In this document: in pieces, positions 27,167 through 36,856 of the stretch
How positions within the stretch are numbered: the first letter of the stretch is position 1
How the letters are laid out: the number at the start of each line of letters is the position of its first letter
Assembly: GCF_031679605.1 (NCBI RefSeq)
Contig: NZ_CP117522.1
Coordinates: forward strand, 5,270,001-5,334,000
Reading direction: 5' to 3'
Origin: Streptomyces luomodiensis
GTDB lineage: Bacteria; Actinomycetota; Actinomycetes; Streptomycetales; Streptomycetaceae
DNA length: 64,000 bases
Notes under the pieces: generated by a model
Told to the model about the DNA's origin: nothing
Database searches by the model: none
Seen by the model: the letters and a program-made list of their open reading frames with translations, nothing else
Made by a program: the position numbers and the translations under genes

Positions 27167-27220
27167 TCCGTCTCCGGCGCGCGTCCCGTCTCCGGTACGC
27201 GTCCCGTCTCCGGTACGCGT
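27167..27220. repeat. 18-bp tandem repeat, three copies
   Basis: The unit cccgtctccggtacgcgt occurs exactly at 27185-27202 and 27203-27220. A copy with three changes lies at 27167-27184. The array sits in the gap between the oxidoreductase gene and purC, close to the promoter of the former. Confidence 0.85.
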
Positions 27221-27371
27221 CCCGCCGCATGAGTTCCTCGTACGCCGGGTTCGAACCGGCCGGAAGCGGAACCCGGGGTGCGACGGGAGGGGAGGGCGCG
27301 CCCCGCCGCAGGTCGCCGCCCGTCCGTGCGGCAGAATCGAAGGGGCTTGGACAAAACCACCAGGAGGAAGC

Positions 27372-28292
27372 GTGTCCGGATTCGTCGAAAAGCCCGAGCC
27401 GGTCGAGGTTCCGGGCCTTCAGCACCTGCACACCGGCAAGGTGCGCGACCTCTACCGGAACGAGCGCGGCGAACTCGTCATGGTCGCGAGCGACCGGATC
27501 TCCGCCTACGACTGGGTCCTGCCGACCGAGATCCCCGAGAAGGGCAAGATCCTCACCCAGCTCTCCCTCTGGTGGTTCGACCTGCTCGCCGATCTCGTCC
27601 CCAACCACGTCCTGTCCACCGAGCTGCCCCCCGGCGCCCCCGCCGACTGGGAGGGCCGCACCCTGGTGTGCCGGTCGCTGCGGATGGTCCCGGTCGAATG
27701 CGTGGCCCGCGGCTATCTGACCGGCTCCGGCCTGGCCGAGTACCGCGAGAGCCGTACGGTGTGCGGGATCGCCCTGCCCGAGGGGCTGACCGACGGCTCC
27801 GAGCTGCCCTCCCCGATCTTCACCCCGGCCACCAAGGCCGAGGTCGGCGAGCACGATGAGAACGTGGCGTACGAGGAGGTGGTGCACCGCGTCGGTGCCG
27901 AGCCCGCCGCCCAGCTGCGCCAGGCCACCCTCGCCGTCTACAACCGGGCCCGGGAGATCGCCCGCGCCCGGGGGATCATCCTCGCCGACACCAAGTTCGA
28001 GTTCGGCTACGCGGAGGCGACCGTGGGCGCGGAGGGCGCCGAGCCGGTGCTCGCCGACGAGGTGCTGACCCCGGACTCCTCCCGCTTCTGGCCCGCCGAC
28101 CAGTGGCAGCCCGGCCGCGCGCAGCCGTCCTTCGACAAGCAGTACGTCCGCGACTGGCTGACCTCCCCGGCCTCCGGCTGGGACCGCACCGCCGAGCAGC
28201 CGCCGCCCCCGCTCCCGGCGGAGGTCGTCGAGCGGACCCGGGCGAAGTACGCGGAGGCTTACGAGCTGCTGACCGGCACCAGCTGGAGGTAA
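27372..28292 (+). CDS. purC: SAICAR synthetase
   Basis: A 306-residue enzyme that condenses CAIR with aspartate. It shows LHTGKVRDLY, ASDRISAYDWVLPTEIPEKGKILTQLS, VPVECVARGYLTGSG, the family motif LPSPIFTPATKAE, and a final DKQYVRDWL. The start is GTG 27372 with a near-perfect AGGAGGAAG ending just before it; the longer frame from 27159 overlaps the tandem repeat and is not coding. The length is normal for the stand-alone Streptomyces enzyme. The gene is followed by a strong palindrome that also serves the tRNA-Gly gene on the other strand. Confidence 0.97.
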   Translation: MSGFVEKPEPVEVPGLQHLHTGKVRDLYRNERGELVMVASDRISAYDWVLPTEIPEKGKILTQLSLWWFDLLADLVPNHVLSTELPPGAPADWEGRTLVCRSLRMVPVECVARGYLTGSGLAEYRESRTVCGIALPEGLTDGSELPSPIFTPATKAEVGEHDENVAYEEVVHRVGAEPAAQLRQATLAVYNRAREIARARGIILADTKFEFGYAEATVGAEGAEPVLADEVLTPDSSRFWPADQWQPGRAQPSFDKQYVRDWLTSPASGWDRTAEQPPPPLPAEVVERTRAKYAEAYELLTGTSWR

Positions 28293-28376
28293 AGGGCGGA
28301 GAAGGACCGAGGGCCCCGGAAACGCGTCTCCAGGGCCTTCAGGGCCCTGGACACATCAGGACTCTCAGGAAGGACC

Positions 28377-28406
28377 AAGGGCCCCGGCCGATCGGCCGGG
28401 GCCCTT
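28377..28406. terminator. Bidirectional terminator between purC and tRNA-Gly
   Basis: A 30-bp perfect palindrome with arms AAGGGCCCCGGCCGA and its complement. It lies 11 bp from the 3' end of the minus-strand tRNA-Gly and 85 bp after purC. Confidence 0.8.
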
Positions 28407-28417
28407 GATGTCCACCG

Positions 28418-28490
28418 AGCGGACGACGAGGCTCGAACTCGCGACCTCAACCTTGGCAAGGTTGCGCTCTACCAACTGAGCTACGTCCGC
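28418..28490 (-). tRNA. tRNA-Gly (GCC)
   Basis: A 73-nt cloverleaf read on the minus strand. The acceptor GCGGACG/CGTCCGC, D-arm AGCTCAGTTGGTAGAGC, anticodon loop TTGCCAA and T-loop GTTCGAG are all standard. CCA is not encoded. Confidence 0.97.
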
Positions 28491-28617
28491 CTGCGCCGGA
28501 CTTCTCCGGTTCGACGCGTCTCTACTATAACCAAACCTCCGACCGGTGAACTACCACCCTCGTGTCGGGGCCGCCCCGGGCGGCGCGACGGCGGCCGCCG
28601 CGCAGGCGGCGGAGCGC

Positions 28618-29238
28618 TCAGAACCAGCCGCGTTCCCGGGCGATCCGCGCCGCCGCGTGCCGGTTCTCGGCCCCCAGCTTCGCCGCCGCGGCCGACAGAT
28701 AGTTCCGGACCGTCCCCGGGGAGAGCCCGGCGCGCTGGGCGATCTCCGCGATGGAGGCGCCGTCCGTCGCCAGCTCCAGCAGCTCCGCCTCCCGCGCGGT
28801 CAGCGGGGAGTCCCCGGCACCGATCGCGTCGGCCGCCAGGCCCGGGTCGACGTAGCGGGATCCGCCGTGCACCGTGCGGATGATCTCCGCCAGCCGCTGC
28901 GCGGACGTGGTCTTCGGCACGAAACCGCGCACCCCCGCCGCCAGCGCCCGCTTGAGGTGGCCCGGCCGGCCGTGGCTGGTCACGATCATCGACCGGCAGC
29001 CGGGCAGCTCCGACCGGAGCGCCGCGGCCACCGACACGCCGTCCGCCTCCGGCATCTGGAGGTCCAGCACCGCCACATCGGGCCGGTGCGCCCGCGCCAT
29101 CGCCAGCGCCTCTGGCCCGGACGCCGCCTCCGCGACCACCAGCAGATCGTCCTCCAGCGCCAGCAGGGCGGCCAGGGCGCCCCGGATCAGATGCTCGTCG
29201 TCGGCCAGCAGCACCCGGATCGCCGCGGTGTCGTTCAC
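28618..29238 (-). CDS. NarL/DesR-type response regulator
   Basis: A 206-residue response regulator. The receiver domain (about 7-125) has the acidic pair in LLADDEHL, the phospho-acceptor Asp59 in VAVLDLQMPEADG, Ser/Thr in IVTSHG and Lys in FVPKTTSA. A LuxR-type HTH (about 143-200) reads LTAREAELLELATDGASIAEIAQRAGLSPGTVRNYLSAAAAKLG. Its start overlaps the histidine kinase stop by 4 bp (ATGA), so the two are coupled. It is probably the activator of the upstream ABC genes in the same operon, acting at the three-half-site operator (32476-32507). DesR/LnrK-like regulators of membrane-active drug exporters have this arrangement. Confidence 0.93.
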   Translation of the reverse strand: MNDTAAIRVLLADDEHLIRGALAALLALEDDLLVVAEAASGPEALAMARAHRPDVAVLDLQMPEADGVSVAAALRSELPGCRSMIVTSHGRPGHLKRALAAGVRGFVPKTTSAQRLAEIIRTVHGGSRYVDPGLAADAIGAGDSPLTAREAELLELATDGASIAEIAQRAGLSPGTVRNYLSAAAAKLGAENRHAAARIARERGWF

Positions 29239-30581
29239 ACGTCCCCTTCCAGCGGAACCTCGGCCCGCAGCCGGTACACGCCGCCCGCCCTCGGGCCCGA
29301 CTCCAGGGTGCCGCCCAGCGGCGCCAGCCGCTCCCGCAACCCCTTGAGCCCGTTCCCCGAGCCGCTTCCCGCACCGTTCCCCGAGCCGCTTCCCGCACCG
29401 TTCCCCGAGCCGCTTCCCGCGCCGGTGTCCGCGCCGTTTCCCCCACCGGTGTCCGCGCCGCTTCGCGCACCGTTCCCCGCGCCGGTGCCCGCGCCGACGC
29501 CCACCGCGTCCGGCACTCCGTCATTTTCCATCAGCAGCACCACCGTTCGGTCCCCTCCCGGCCGGGACGCCACCTTCAGCCGTACGGTGCAGCGGGCCGC
29601 GTCCGCGTGCCGCAGGACGTTCGTCGCCCCCTCGCGGACCACCCAGCCCAGCGCGGACCGCACCGTCCCGGGCAGCTCCACCCCGCCGCCGTCGCCCTCG
29701 ATCCGGCAGTCCACCCGGGCCGCCCGCAGCACCGACCGGGCACCGGCCAGTTCCACCTGGAGATCCGCCTCCCGGTAGCCACGGACCACGTCCTGGACCT
29801 CCGCCTGCGACTCCCGTGCGATCCGCTGCACCTCCACCATCAGGGCCTCCGCCTCCGGCCTCCCCCGCCGGGCCAGACGCGCCGCCAGTTCGCCCTTGAG
29901 CGCGATCAGCGCGAGGTTGCGGCCCACCACGTCGTGCAGGTCCCGGCCGAACCGCAGCCGCTCCTCCGCGACCGCCAGCCGTGCCTGTGCCTCCCGGGAC
30001 TCGTCCAGCTCCCACATCACCGCCAGCACCCACACCGAGCTGCGGACGGTCAGCAGGCACAGGGCACCCATCAGGGCCACGGCCACGACGGCCACCACCG
30101 GGGCGGAAATCCCCGGCCGGACCACCGCCTCCGCCAGGGCCACCGCCACCGCGAGCCCCATGTGCACCTCGGTGAACCGGCGGATCGACACCAGCAGCGC
30201 GTACGCGGAGGAGAAGGGCGCCACGCTCAGCACGATCAGCGGCACGACCTGTCCGGGTTCCCGCGGCCCGGCGTCGAGTGCCACCGCGAGTCCCAGGCCC
30301 ACGGCCACCGTTGCCACGGCCACGGTGGGAGCCCACGGCTCCACCGGCCGGTCGCGCAACCGGTGGTCGAGCCCCCTGCGCAGCAGCGGCACGGTGAGCA
30401 GGAGCTGCGCCAGGGACACGGCGATCATCGCCCACGCGAGCGGAGCCGGGCCGTGCCGCAGCGCCGGCGTCAGGGCGTTGGCCAGCACGACGGGGTAGAT
30501 CCACGGCACCATGTACAACGTCCACCGGGTGTACAGCTCGACCCGGGTGAGCCGGCTGTGCCCGCGCCATCGCCGTATCAC
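29235..30581 (-). CDS. DesK-type sensor histidine kinase with expanded ATP-lid
   Basis: A 448-residue sensor with five or six N-terminal membrane helices (up to about residue 185) and almost no extracellular loop, so it likely senses membrane state. The HisKA_3 box is FGRDLHDVVGRNLALI with His216. The ATPase domain has VREGATNVLRHA (N box) and VLLMENDG (G1). Between G1 and GLKGLRERL (G2), where family members usually have 5-15 residues, there is an insert of about 50 residues of Gly/Ala/Asn/Ser/Asp, encoded by tandem 24-bp repeats. It lies in the ATP lid and may alter nucleotide exchange. The start is GTG 30581. It lies 28 bp after the ABC permease. Confidence 0.92.
   Translation of the reverse strand: MIRRWRGHSRLTRVELYTRWTLYMVPWIYPVVLANALTPALRHGPAPLAWAMIAVSLAQLLLTVPLLRRGLDHRLRDRPVEPWAPTVAVATVAVGLGLAVALDAGPREPGQVVPLIVLSVAPFSSAYALLVSIRRFTEVHMGLAVAVALAEAVVRPGISAPVVAVVAVALMGALCLLTVRSSVWVLAVMWELDESREAQARLAVAEERLRFGRDLHDVVGRNLALIALKGELAARLARRGRPEAEALMVEVQRIARESQAEVQDVVRGYREADLQVELAGARSVLRAARVDCRIEGDGGGVELPGTVRSALGWVVREGATNVLRHADAARCTVRLKVASRPGGDRTVVLLMENDGVPDAVGVGAGTGAGNGARSGADTGGGNGADTGAGSGSGNGAGSGSGNGAGSGSGNGLKGLRERLAPLGGTLESGPRAGGVYRLRAEVPLEGDV
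29351..29422. repeat. 24-bp tandem repeat inside the histidine kinase gene
   Basis: Three copies of a 24-bp unit (29351-29374, 29375-29398, 29399-29422; the last with one change) encode the octapeptide pattern GSGSGNGA. Degenerate copies continue to about 29500. The frame is preserved because the unit is a multiple of three. Confidence 0.9.
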
Positions 30582-30609
30582 GTGCCCCGTACCCCCGCTC
30601 CGCCGCCGC

Positions 30610-31434
30610 TCAGCGCCTCGGCTCCCAGAAGAACCGCCTCCGTACGGTCCACCATGCCAGCACCGTCCAGGCCACGGCCGTCACCAGGGCCCCGAACACC
30701 TCCAGCACGCTCATCCCGCCGTCCCATCCGCCCCGGACGAGGGCGACGACCGGGGTCAGCGGCAGCCGTTCGCACACCGCCGCGACCTGGTCCGGCATCA
30801 CCTCCAGCGGTACGAACAGCCCGCTGGCCAGCATCGACACCAGCATCATCGGCATCGGCGTCAGCTGCGCGGACTCCGCGGTCCTGGTGTAGGCGGCCGT
30901 CGCGGCGGCCAGCGCCACCATCTGCGCCAGCCCGATCGCCACCCCGGCCACGGCCAGATACGGGGCCTTCGGCGCCGGTACGTCCAGGGCGATCCCCACG
31001 CACACCACCAGCAGTACGCATTGGGCGAGCCCCATCAGGACGGCCGGCAGCGCCGATCCGGCCAGGATCTCGGTGTCGGTGGGCTCTCCGGCGCGCAGCC
31101 GCTTGAGCACCAGCTCCTCACGCCGGATCACATACACGCCCACGAGGTTCATATAGACCGCGAGGACCAGGGCCAGGCCGATCGAACCGGGCAGGACCAG
31201 CATGCCCAGCGACAGACCCGCCTCCTCCAGGTCGATGTCCTTGGTGACCGAGGTCATGCTGAGCGTCAGCGCGCCGGGCAGCAGCAGGGCGTAGCTGAGC
31301 GCCGCCTTGTTCCGTAGCAGCAGCGTCAGTTCGGCGCGGCCGAGGGAGAGCACCCGGTCCTTGGCGGTGGTCCGGGCCGGACCGGCGGCCATGGCGGTTG
31401 TGGTCGTAGTCGTAGTCGTAGTCGTCGTGTTCAT
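30610..31434 (-). CDS. ABC-2 type exporter permease
   Basis: A 274-residue membrane protein with six helices, for example LSYALLLPGALTLSM, GSIGLALVLAVYMNLVGVYVI and MMLVSMLASGLFVPLEVMPDQV. The E-loop/LEVMP pattern is typical of ABC-2 exporters such as LnrM/N and YfiM. The N-terminus is peculiar: MN followed by eleven threonines, encoded by an acg/act run at about 31397-31428, before AMAAGPARTT. The ATG 31434 overlaps the ATPase stop by 4 bp, which supports it, but a start at the internal AMAAG Met is possible and would remove the Thr run. It forms an exporter with the upstream ATPase. Confidence 0.9.
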   Translation of the reverse strand: MNTTTTTTTTTTTAMAAGPARTTAKDRVLSLGRAELTLLLRNKAALSYALLLPGALTLSMTSVTKDIDLEEAGLSLGMLVLPGSIGLALVLAVYMNLVGVYVIRREELVLKRLRAGEPTDTEILAGSALPAVLMGLAQCVLLVVCVGIALDVPAPKAPYLAVAGVAIGLAQMVALAAATAAYTRTAESAQLTPMPMMLVSMLASGLFVPLEVMPDQVAAVCERLPLTPVVALVRGGWDGGMSVLEVFGALVTAVAWTVLAWWTVRRRFFWEPRR

Positions 31435-32432
31435 CGCGTCGCCCCCGCCGTCGTTCCGGCCGTCGCTCCCGCCGTCTCCCGCTCCGGCGGCGCTCCCGCC
31501 TCCAGTTGGCGGGCGATGTGCAGGAACGCTTCCTCCAGTGAGGCCGACCGGGCGTCGAGACCGGTCAGCTCGATCCGCCGGTCCCGTGCCCAGAGCAGCA
31601 CCTCGGTCGCCGTGTGCTGGAGATCCCGGGTGCGCAGCAGGACGGTGCGGTCCGCCGACTCGGAGGCGGTGGCGCCCAGCCGGCCGGCCGGCGGCACCTC
31701 CTCGGGGCGGACGCCGGCGGGGAGGGTGAAGGAGAGCCGGGAGGGCCGCTCGGCCACGATGTCGGCGACCCGGCCCGAGGTGGCGATCCGTCCCGCGTGC
31801 ATGATCGCCAGCCGGTCGGCCAGCGACTCGGCCTCCTCCAGATAGTGCGTGGTCAGCAGGACGGTGGTGCCCTCGTCCCGCAGGGCGCGCACCAGCTTCC
31901 AGGTCTCCCGCCGGCTCTCCGCGTCCAGTCCGGTGGTCGGCTCGTCGAGGAAGAGCACCTCGGGGCGGCCCAGCAGCGCGAGCGCCAGGTCCAGCCGGCG
32001 GCGCTCACCGCCGGAGAGCATCTTGACCCGGACGTTCCGGCGCCCGGTGAGCCCGACCAGCTCCAGGCCCTCCTCCACCGGCCGGGCGCCGCTGGTGCAG
32101 CCCGCCCACATCCGCGCGGTCTCGAGGGCCGTCAGCTCGGGCGGGAAGCCGCCCTCCTGGAGCATCACCCCGATCCTCGGCCGGACCTCGGCCCGTTCCC
32201 GGTACGGGTCGTGGCCGAGCACCCGCACCGTGCCGCCGGTCGGGGCGGCGAGCCCCTCCAGCAGTTCCACGGTGGAGGTCTTGCCCGCGCCGTTCGTGCC
32301 CAGCAGGGCGAACAGTTCCCCGCGGGCCACCGAGAAGGAGACCCCCCGTACCGCGTCGAAGCCCTGCGCCCCGGCGGGGCCGTATCTGCGCCGCAGGTCG
32401 TTCACGTCGATCGCGCTGTCACCGGCATCCAT
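31431..32432 (-). CDS. ABC exporter ATP-binding protein
   Basis: A 333-residue ATPase. Walker A is GTNGAGKTST (about residue 45), Q-loop GVMLQEGGF, signature LSGGERRRLDLALAL, Walker B VLFLDEPTTGLD, and switch LLTTHYLEEAE. A DrrA/LnrL-like C-terminal domain (about 215-320) follows, then a repetitive GTT/GAT tail caused by gtcgttccg-type repeats near 31440-31480. It is first in a four-gene operon ATPase-permease-histidine kinase-response regulator with two 4-bp overlaps. By analogy with linearmycin-resistance modules it probably exports or resists a membrane-active lipid or polyene; this is inferred from gene content. Confidence 0.93.
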   Translation of the reverse strand: MDAGDSAIDVNDLRRRYGPAGAQGFDAVRGVSFSVARGELFALLGTNGAGKTSTVELLEGLAAPTGGTVRVLGHDPYRERAEVRPRIGVMLQEGGFPPELTALETARMWAGCTSGARPVEEGLELVGLTGRRNVRVKMLSGGERRRLDLALALLGRPEVLFLDEPTTGLDAESRRETWKLVRALRDEGTTVLLTTHYLEEAESLADRLAIMHAGRIATSGRVADIVAERPSRLSFTLPAGVRPEEVPPAGRLGATASESADRTVLLRTRDLQHTATEVLLWARDRRIELTGLDARSASLEEAFLHIARQLEAGAPPERETAGATAGTTAGATR

Positions 32433-32475
32433 GGCTCCAGGCTTCCGCCGCCCGGACGGCCGGGGTAGTGCGCGC

Positions 32476-32507
32476 TGTCATCGGTCCCGATGACAAATGT
32501 CATCGGG
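32476..32507. promoter_or_regulatory. Three-half-site operator upstream of the ABC/two-component operon
   Basis: TGTCATCGG (32476-32484), CCGATGACA (32487-32495) and TGTCATCGGG (32498-32507) alternate in direction, giving two overlapping perfect palindromes each with a 2-bp centre. The centre is about 65 bp before the ATPase start. Spaced ATGACA/TGTCAT arms are a typical target for LuxR-type response regulators such as the one encoded in this operon. Confidence 0.65.
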
Positions 32508-32563
32508 CGACGGCCGGACCGAAGAGGCGCCGAAGAAAGGGGACTTGATGGGGGAAACGCACA

Positions 32564-32590
32564 AGGCGCCGGTCGATTCGACCGGCGCCT
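32564..32590 (-). terminator. tRNA-Gly terminator
   Basis: Exact 13-nt arms AGGCGCCGGTCGA and TCGACCGGCGCCT around one base, 9 bp beyond the 3' end of the minus-strand tRNA-Gly. Confidence 0.8.
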
Positions 32591-32599
32591 CATATCTGG

Positions 32600-32672
32600 A
32601 GCGGACGACGAGATTCGAACTCGCGACCCTCACCTTGGCAAGGTGATGCTCTACCAACTGAGCCACGTCCGC
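32600..32672 (-). tRNA. tRNA-Gly (GCC), second copy
   Basis: A 73-nt cloverleaf on the minus strand with acceptor GCGGACG, anticodon loop TTGCCAA and T-loop GTTCGAA. It differs from the 28418-28490 copy in the D-arm junction and anticodon stem (ATCACC instead of GCAACC). CCA is not encoded. Confidence 0.97.
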
Positions 32673-32752
32673 ATGCCTCCGACCGGCTTTCACCGATCGG
32701 CGCGTGCACCACTCTACCTGATCCTCTTCGCACGAGGGCGGTAGGCGATGAG

Positions 32753-32824
32753 AGCGGGTGACAGGGATCGCACACTGCGCCTCCCCCTTGGAAAGGGGGC
32801 GCTCTACTACTGAGCTACACCCGC
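32753..32824 (-). tRNA. tRNA-Gly (TCC)
   Basis: A 72-nt cloverleaf on the minus strand: acceptor GCGGGTG/CACCCGC, D-arm AGCTCAGTAGTAGAGC, a five-C/five-G anticodon stem with loop TTTCCAA, and T-loop GTGCGAT. In the T-loop the conserved T55 is G, so it reads TGCGA rather than TTCGA. CCA is not encoded. With the two GCC genes this makes three glycine tRNAs within 4.4 kb. Confidence 0.93.
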
Positions 32825-32928
32825 ATGGTGTCTTCCTCGGGGTTTCGGCCTTTCGGCCCCGCCCCTCGGCGTGCTCCAGACTCTAGCGGATCACCCGGGG
32901 TGCTGTGCAACTCGGCTGAACGGGCCAC

Positions 32929-33246
32929 TCAGGCGGACTCGTTGAAGGCCTCGTAGACCTTCTTGGGAATGCGGCCGCGCGGGGGCACTTCCATGCCGTG
33001 CGACCTGGCCCAGGCGCGCACCGCGGCCGGGTCCGGGGCGACGGCGGTGCGGCGGTACGTCTTGCCCGAGCGGGCTCGCTTGCGGCCGGCCTCCACGTAC
33101 GGCGCGAGAGCGTCGCGGAGTTTCGACGCATTGGCAGAGTTGAGGTCGATCTCGTACATCTTGCCGTCGAGTCCGAACGTGACCGTCTCTTCCGCTTCGC
33201 CTCCTTCGAGGTCGTCGGAGAGCGTGACTACTACGCGCTGCGCCAC
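32929..33246 (-). CDS. lsr2: Lsr2-family nucleoid-associated protein
   Basis: A 105-residue DNA-bridging protein. The N-terminal dimerisation domain (MAQRVVVTLSDDLEGGEAEETVTFGLDG, DLNSANASKLRDALAPYV) is followed by a basic linker and the AT-hook-like DNA-binding domain VRAWARSHGMEVPPRGRIPKKVYEAFNES, with the minor-groove RGR motif. The length is normal. Streptomyces usually carry two paralogues, and the one beside purS is generally called LsrL; I use the family symbol only. It silences AT-rich DNA. Its own upstream region (33247-33548) is the most AT-rich stretch in this part of the window, which would allow autoregulation. It is divergent from purS. Confidence 0.93.
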   Translation of the reverse strand: MAQRVVVTLSDDLEGGEAEETVTFGLDGKMYEIDLNSANASKLRDALAPYVEAGRKRARSGKTYRRTAVAPDPAAVRAWARSHGMEVPPRGRIPKKVYEAFNESA

Positions 33247-33548
33247 GGATATCGGTCCTTTCGGGCTGCATCGATGCGTTGACGTGCAAAGATGTCAGCT
33301 GTCCAGTTGTTGTCGAACAATGCTTTTTCATTTGTACAGCTACTGGCATTGCATTGTGAACCCCGGTAATTCCATCCGCGTGTCATGCCGCGACCGGGAC
33401 CTTACGTTTTCCATGACCTTTCCCTGTCAGGTGCCGCCGACGATGCTTAAACGTGACCGAACCCCTGTTATCTACTCGCGTAGATTTTTCGCCGGGGTAG
33501 GCTTGGGCTACCGCCTTACGCACCAGCACCACACCACCGGGAGTGCCA
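33247..33548. promoter_or_regulatory. AT-rich divergent promoter region of lsr2 and purSQL
   Basis: A 302-bp gap with no gene. It includes A/T-rich runs (near 33315-33345 and 33475-33490) suited to Lsr2 binding. The palindrome ATCTAC-tcgc-GTAGAT at 33470-33485 lies 64 bp before purS, and a -10-like TAGGCT is at 33498-33503. The palindrome could be an operator for the purine operon; no known Streptomyces PurR site is recognisable. Confidence 0.5.
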
Positions 33549-33833
33549 GTGGCACGCGTCGTAGTCGACGTCATGCTCAAGCCGGAGATCCTCGACCCCC
33601 AGGGCCAGGCGGTGCAGCGAGCACTGCCCCGCCTCGGTTTCGAGGGGATCGCCGATGTCCGTCAGGGCAAGCGCTTTGAACTCGAGGTGGAGGGCCCGGT
33701 CGATGACGCCGCCCTCGCCCGTATCCATGAGATCGCCGAGACCTTCCTCGCGAACACCGTGATCGAAGACTTCTCCGTGAAGGTCGAGGTCGGCGAGGGT
33801 GCCGACGCCGCCGCCGGGAAGGCGGGATCGTGA
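33549..33833 (+). CDS. purS: Phosphoribosylformylglycinamidine synthase subunit PurS
   Basis: A 94-residue subunit that bridges PurL and PurQ and helps pass ammonia between them. The sequence [20 protein letters not shown] and [18 protein letters not shown] is typical of PurS. GTG 33549 is chosen over GTG 33543 because GGGAG lies 5 nt upstream and the protein then starts at the usual VARVVV. Its stop overlaps the purQ start by 4 bp (GTGA). It is first in the purS-purQ-purL operon. Confidence 0.95.
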   Translation: MARVVVDVMLKPEILDPQGQAVQRALPRLGFEGIADVRQGKRFELEVEGPVDDAALARIHEIAETFLANTVIEDFSVKVEVGEGADAAAGKAGS

Positions 33834-34506
33834 CCGCGCGCGTCGGAGTCGTCACCTTCCCCGGCACGCTCGACGATCGCGACACCCAGCGCGCGGTCCG
33901 CACCGCCGGGCTGGAAGCCGTACCGCTGTGGCACCGTGACAAGGACCTCAAGCAGGTCGACGCGGTGATCCTGCCGGGCGGCTTCTCCTATGGCGACTAT
34001 CTCCGGGCCGGAGCGATCTCCCGGTTCTCCCCGGTAATGGAGTCGGTGATCGACCAGGCGAAGGCCGGTATGCCGGTGCTTGGCATCTGCAATGGCTTCC
34101 AGGTTCTCACCGAGACCCATCTGCTCCCAGGTGCGATGCTGCGGAACAACCACCTGCACTTCATCTGCCGTGATCAGAAGTTGCGAGTGGAAAACGCGGA
34201 GACCGCCTGGACCCGCTCCTACGAGCAGGGCCAGGAGATCAACATCCCGTTGAAGAACATCGACGGCCGCTATGTCGCCGATGAGCGCGTGCTCGATGAA
34301 CTCGAGGCCGAGGGGCGCGTCGTCTTCCGCTATCGGGAGCTCAACCCCAACGGCTCGCTGCGCGACATCGCCGGTATCTCCAATGCGGCCGGCAATGTCG
34401 TCGGCCTCATGCCCCACCCCGAGCACGCCGTCGAACCGCTGATCGGCACCGGTCGCACCGACGGCCTCGGATTCTTCACCTCGATCCTCAAGAGGCTGGT
34501 CAGCGC

Positions 34507-34510
<4 letters not shown>
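33830..34510 (+). CDS. purQ: Phosphoribosylformylglycinamidine synthase subunit PurQ
   Basis: A 226-residue class I glutamine amidotransferase that supplies ammonia to PurL. The nucleophile is Cys87 in [10 protein letters not shown], and the His/Glu pair is in MPHPEHAVE near the C-terminus. The N-terminal [14 protein letters not shown] and [14 protein letters not shown] are family marks. The start GTG 33830 overlaps purS; the stop overlaps purL by 4 bp, so all three subunits are translationally coupled, which fits their fixed-ratio complex. Confidence 0.97.
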
Positions 34511-36756
<2,246 letters not shown>

Positions 36757-36783
36757 CCCCGGCGCATGGCCTGACCTTGTGAG

Positions 36784-36831
36784 GGACCGTACGGCCCGCC
36801 CCCTGCTGTCAGGGCGCGGGCCGTGCGGTCC
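36784..36831. terminator. Bidirectional terminator after purL
   Basis: A 16-nt stem (GGACCGTACGGCCCGC against GCGGGCCGTGCGGTCC, one A/G mismatch) around a 16-nt loop, between convergent purL and the NTF2-like gene. Confidence 0.75.
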
Positions 36832-36856
36832 GTTCGTGTCCGTGCGTCATGTGCCG

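Noticed and set aside
28418..32824. Integrative element using tRNA-Gly as attachment site
   Set aside because: No integrase, no excisionase, and both tRNA-Gly(GCC) genes are full length with different arms rather than an exact att duplication.
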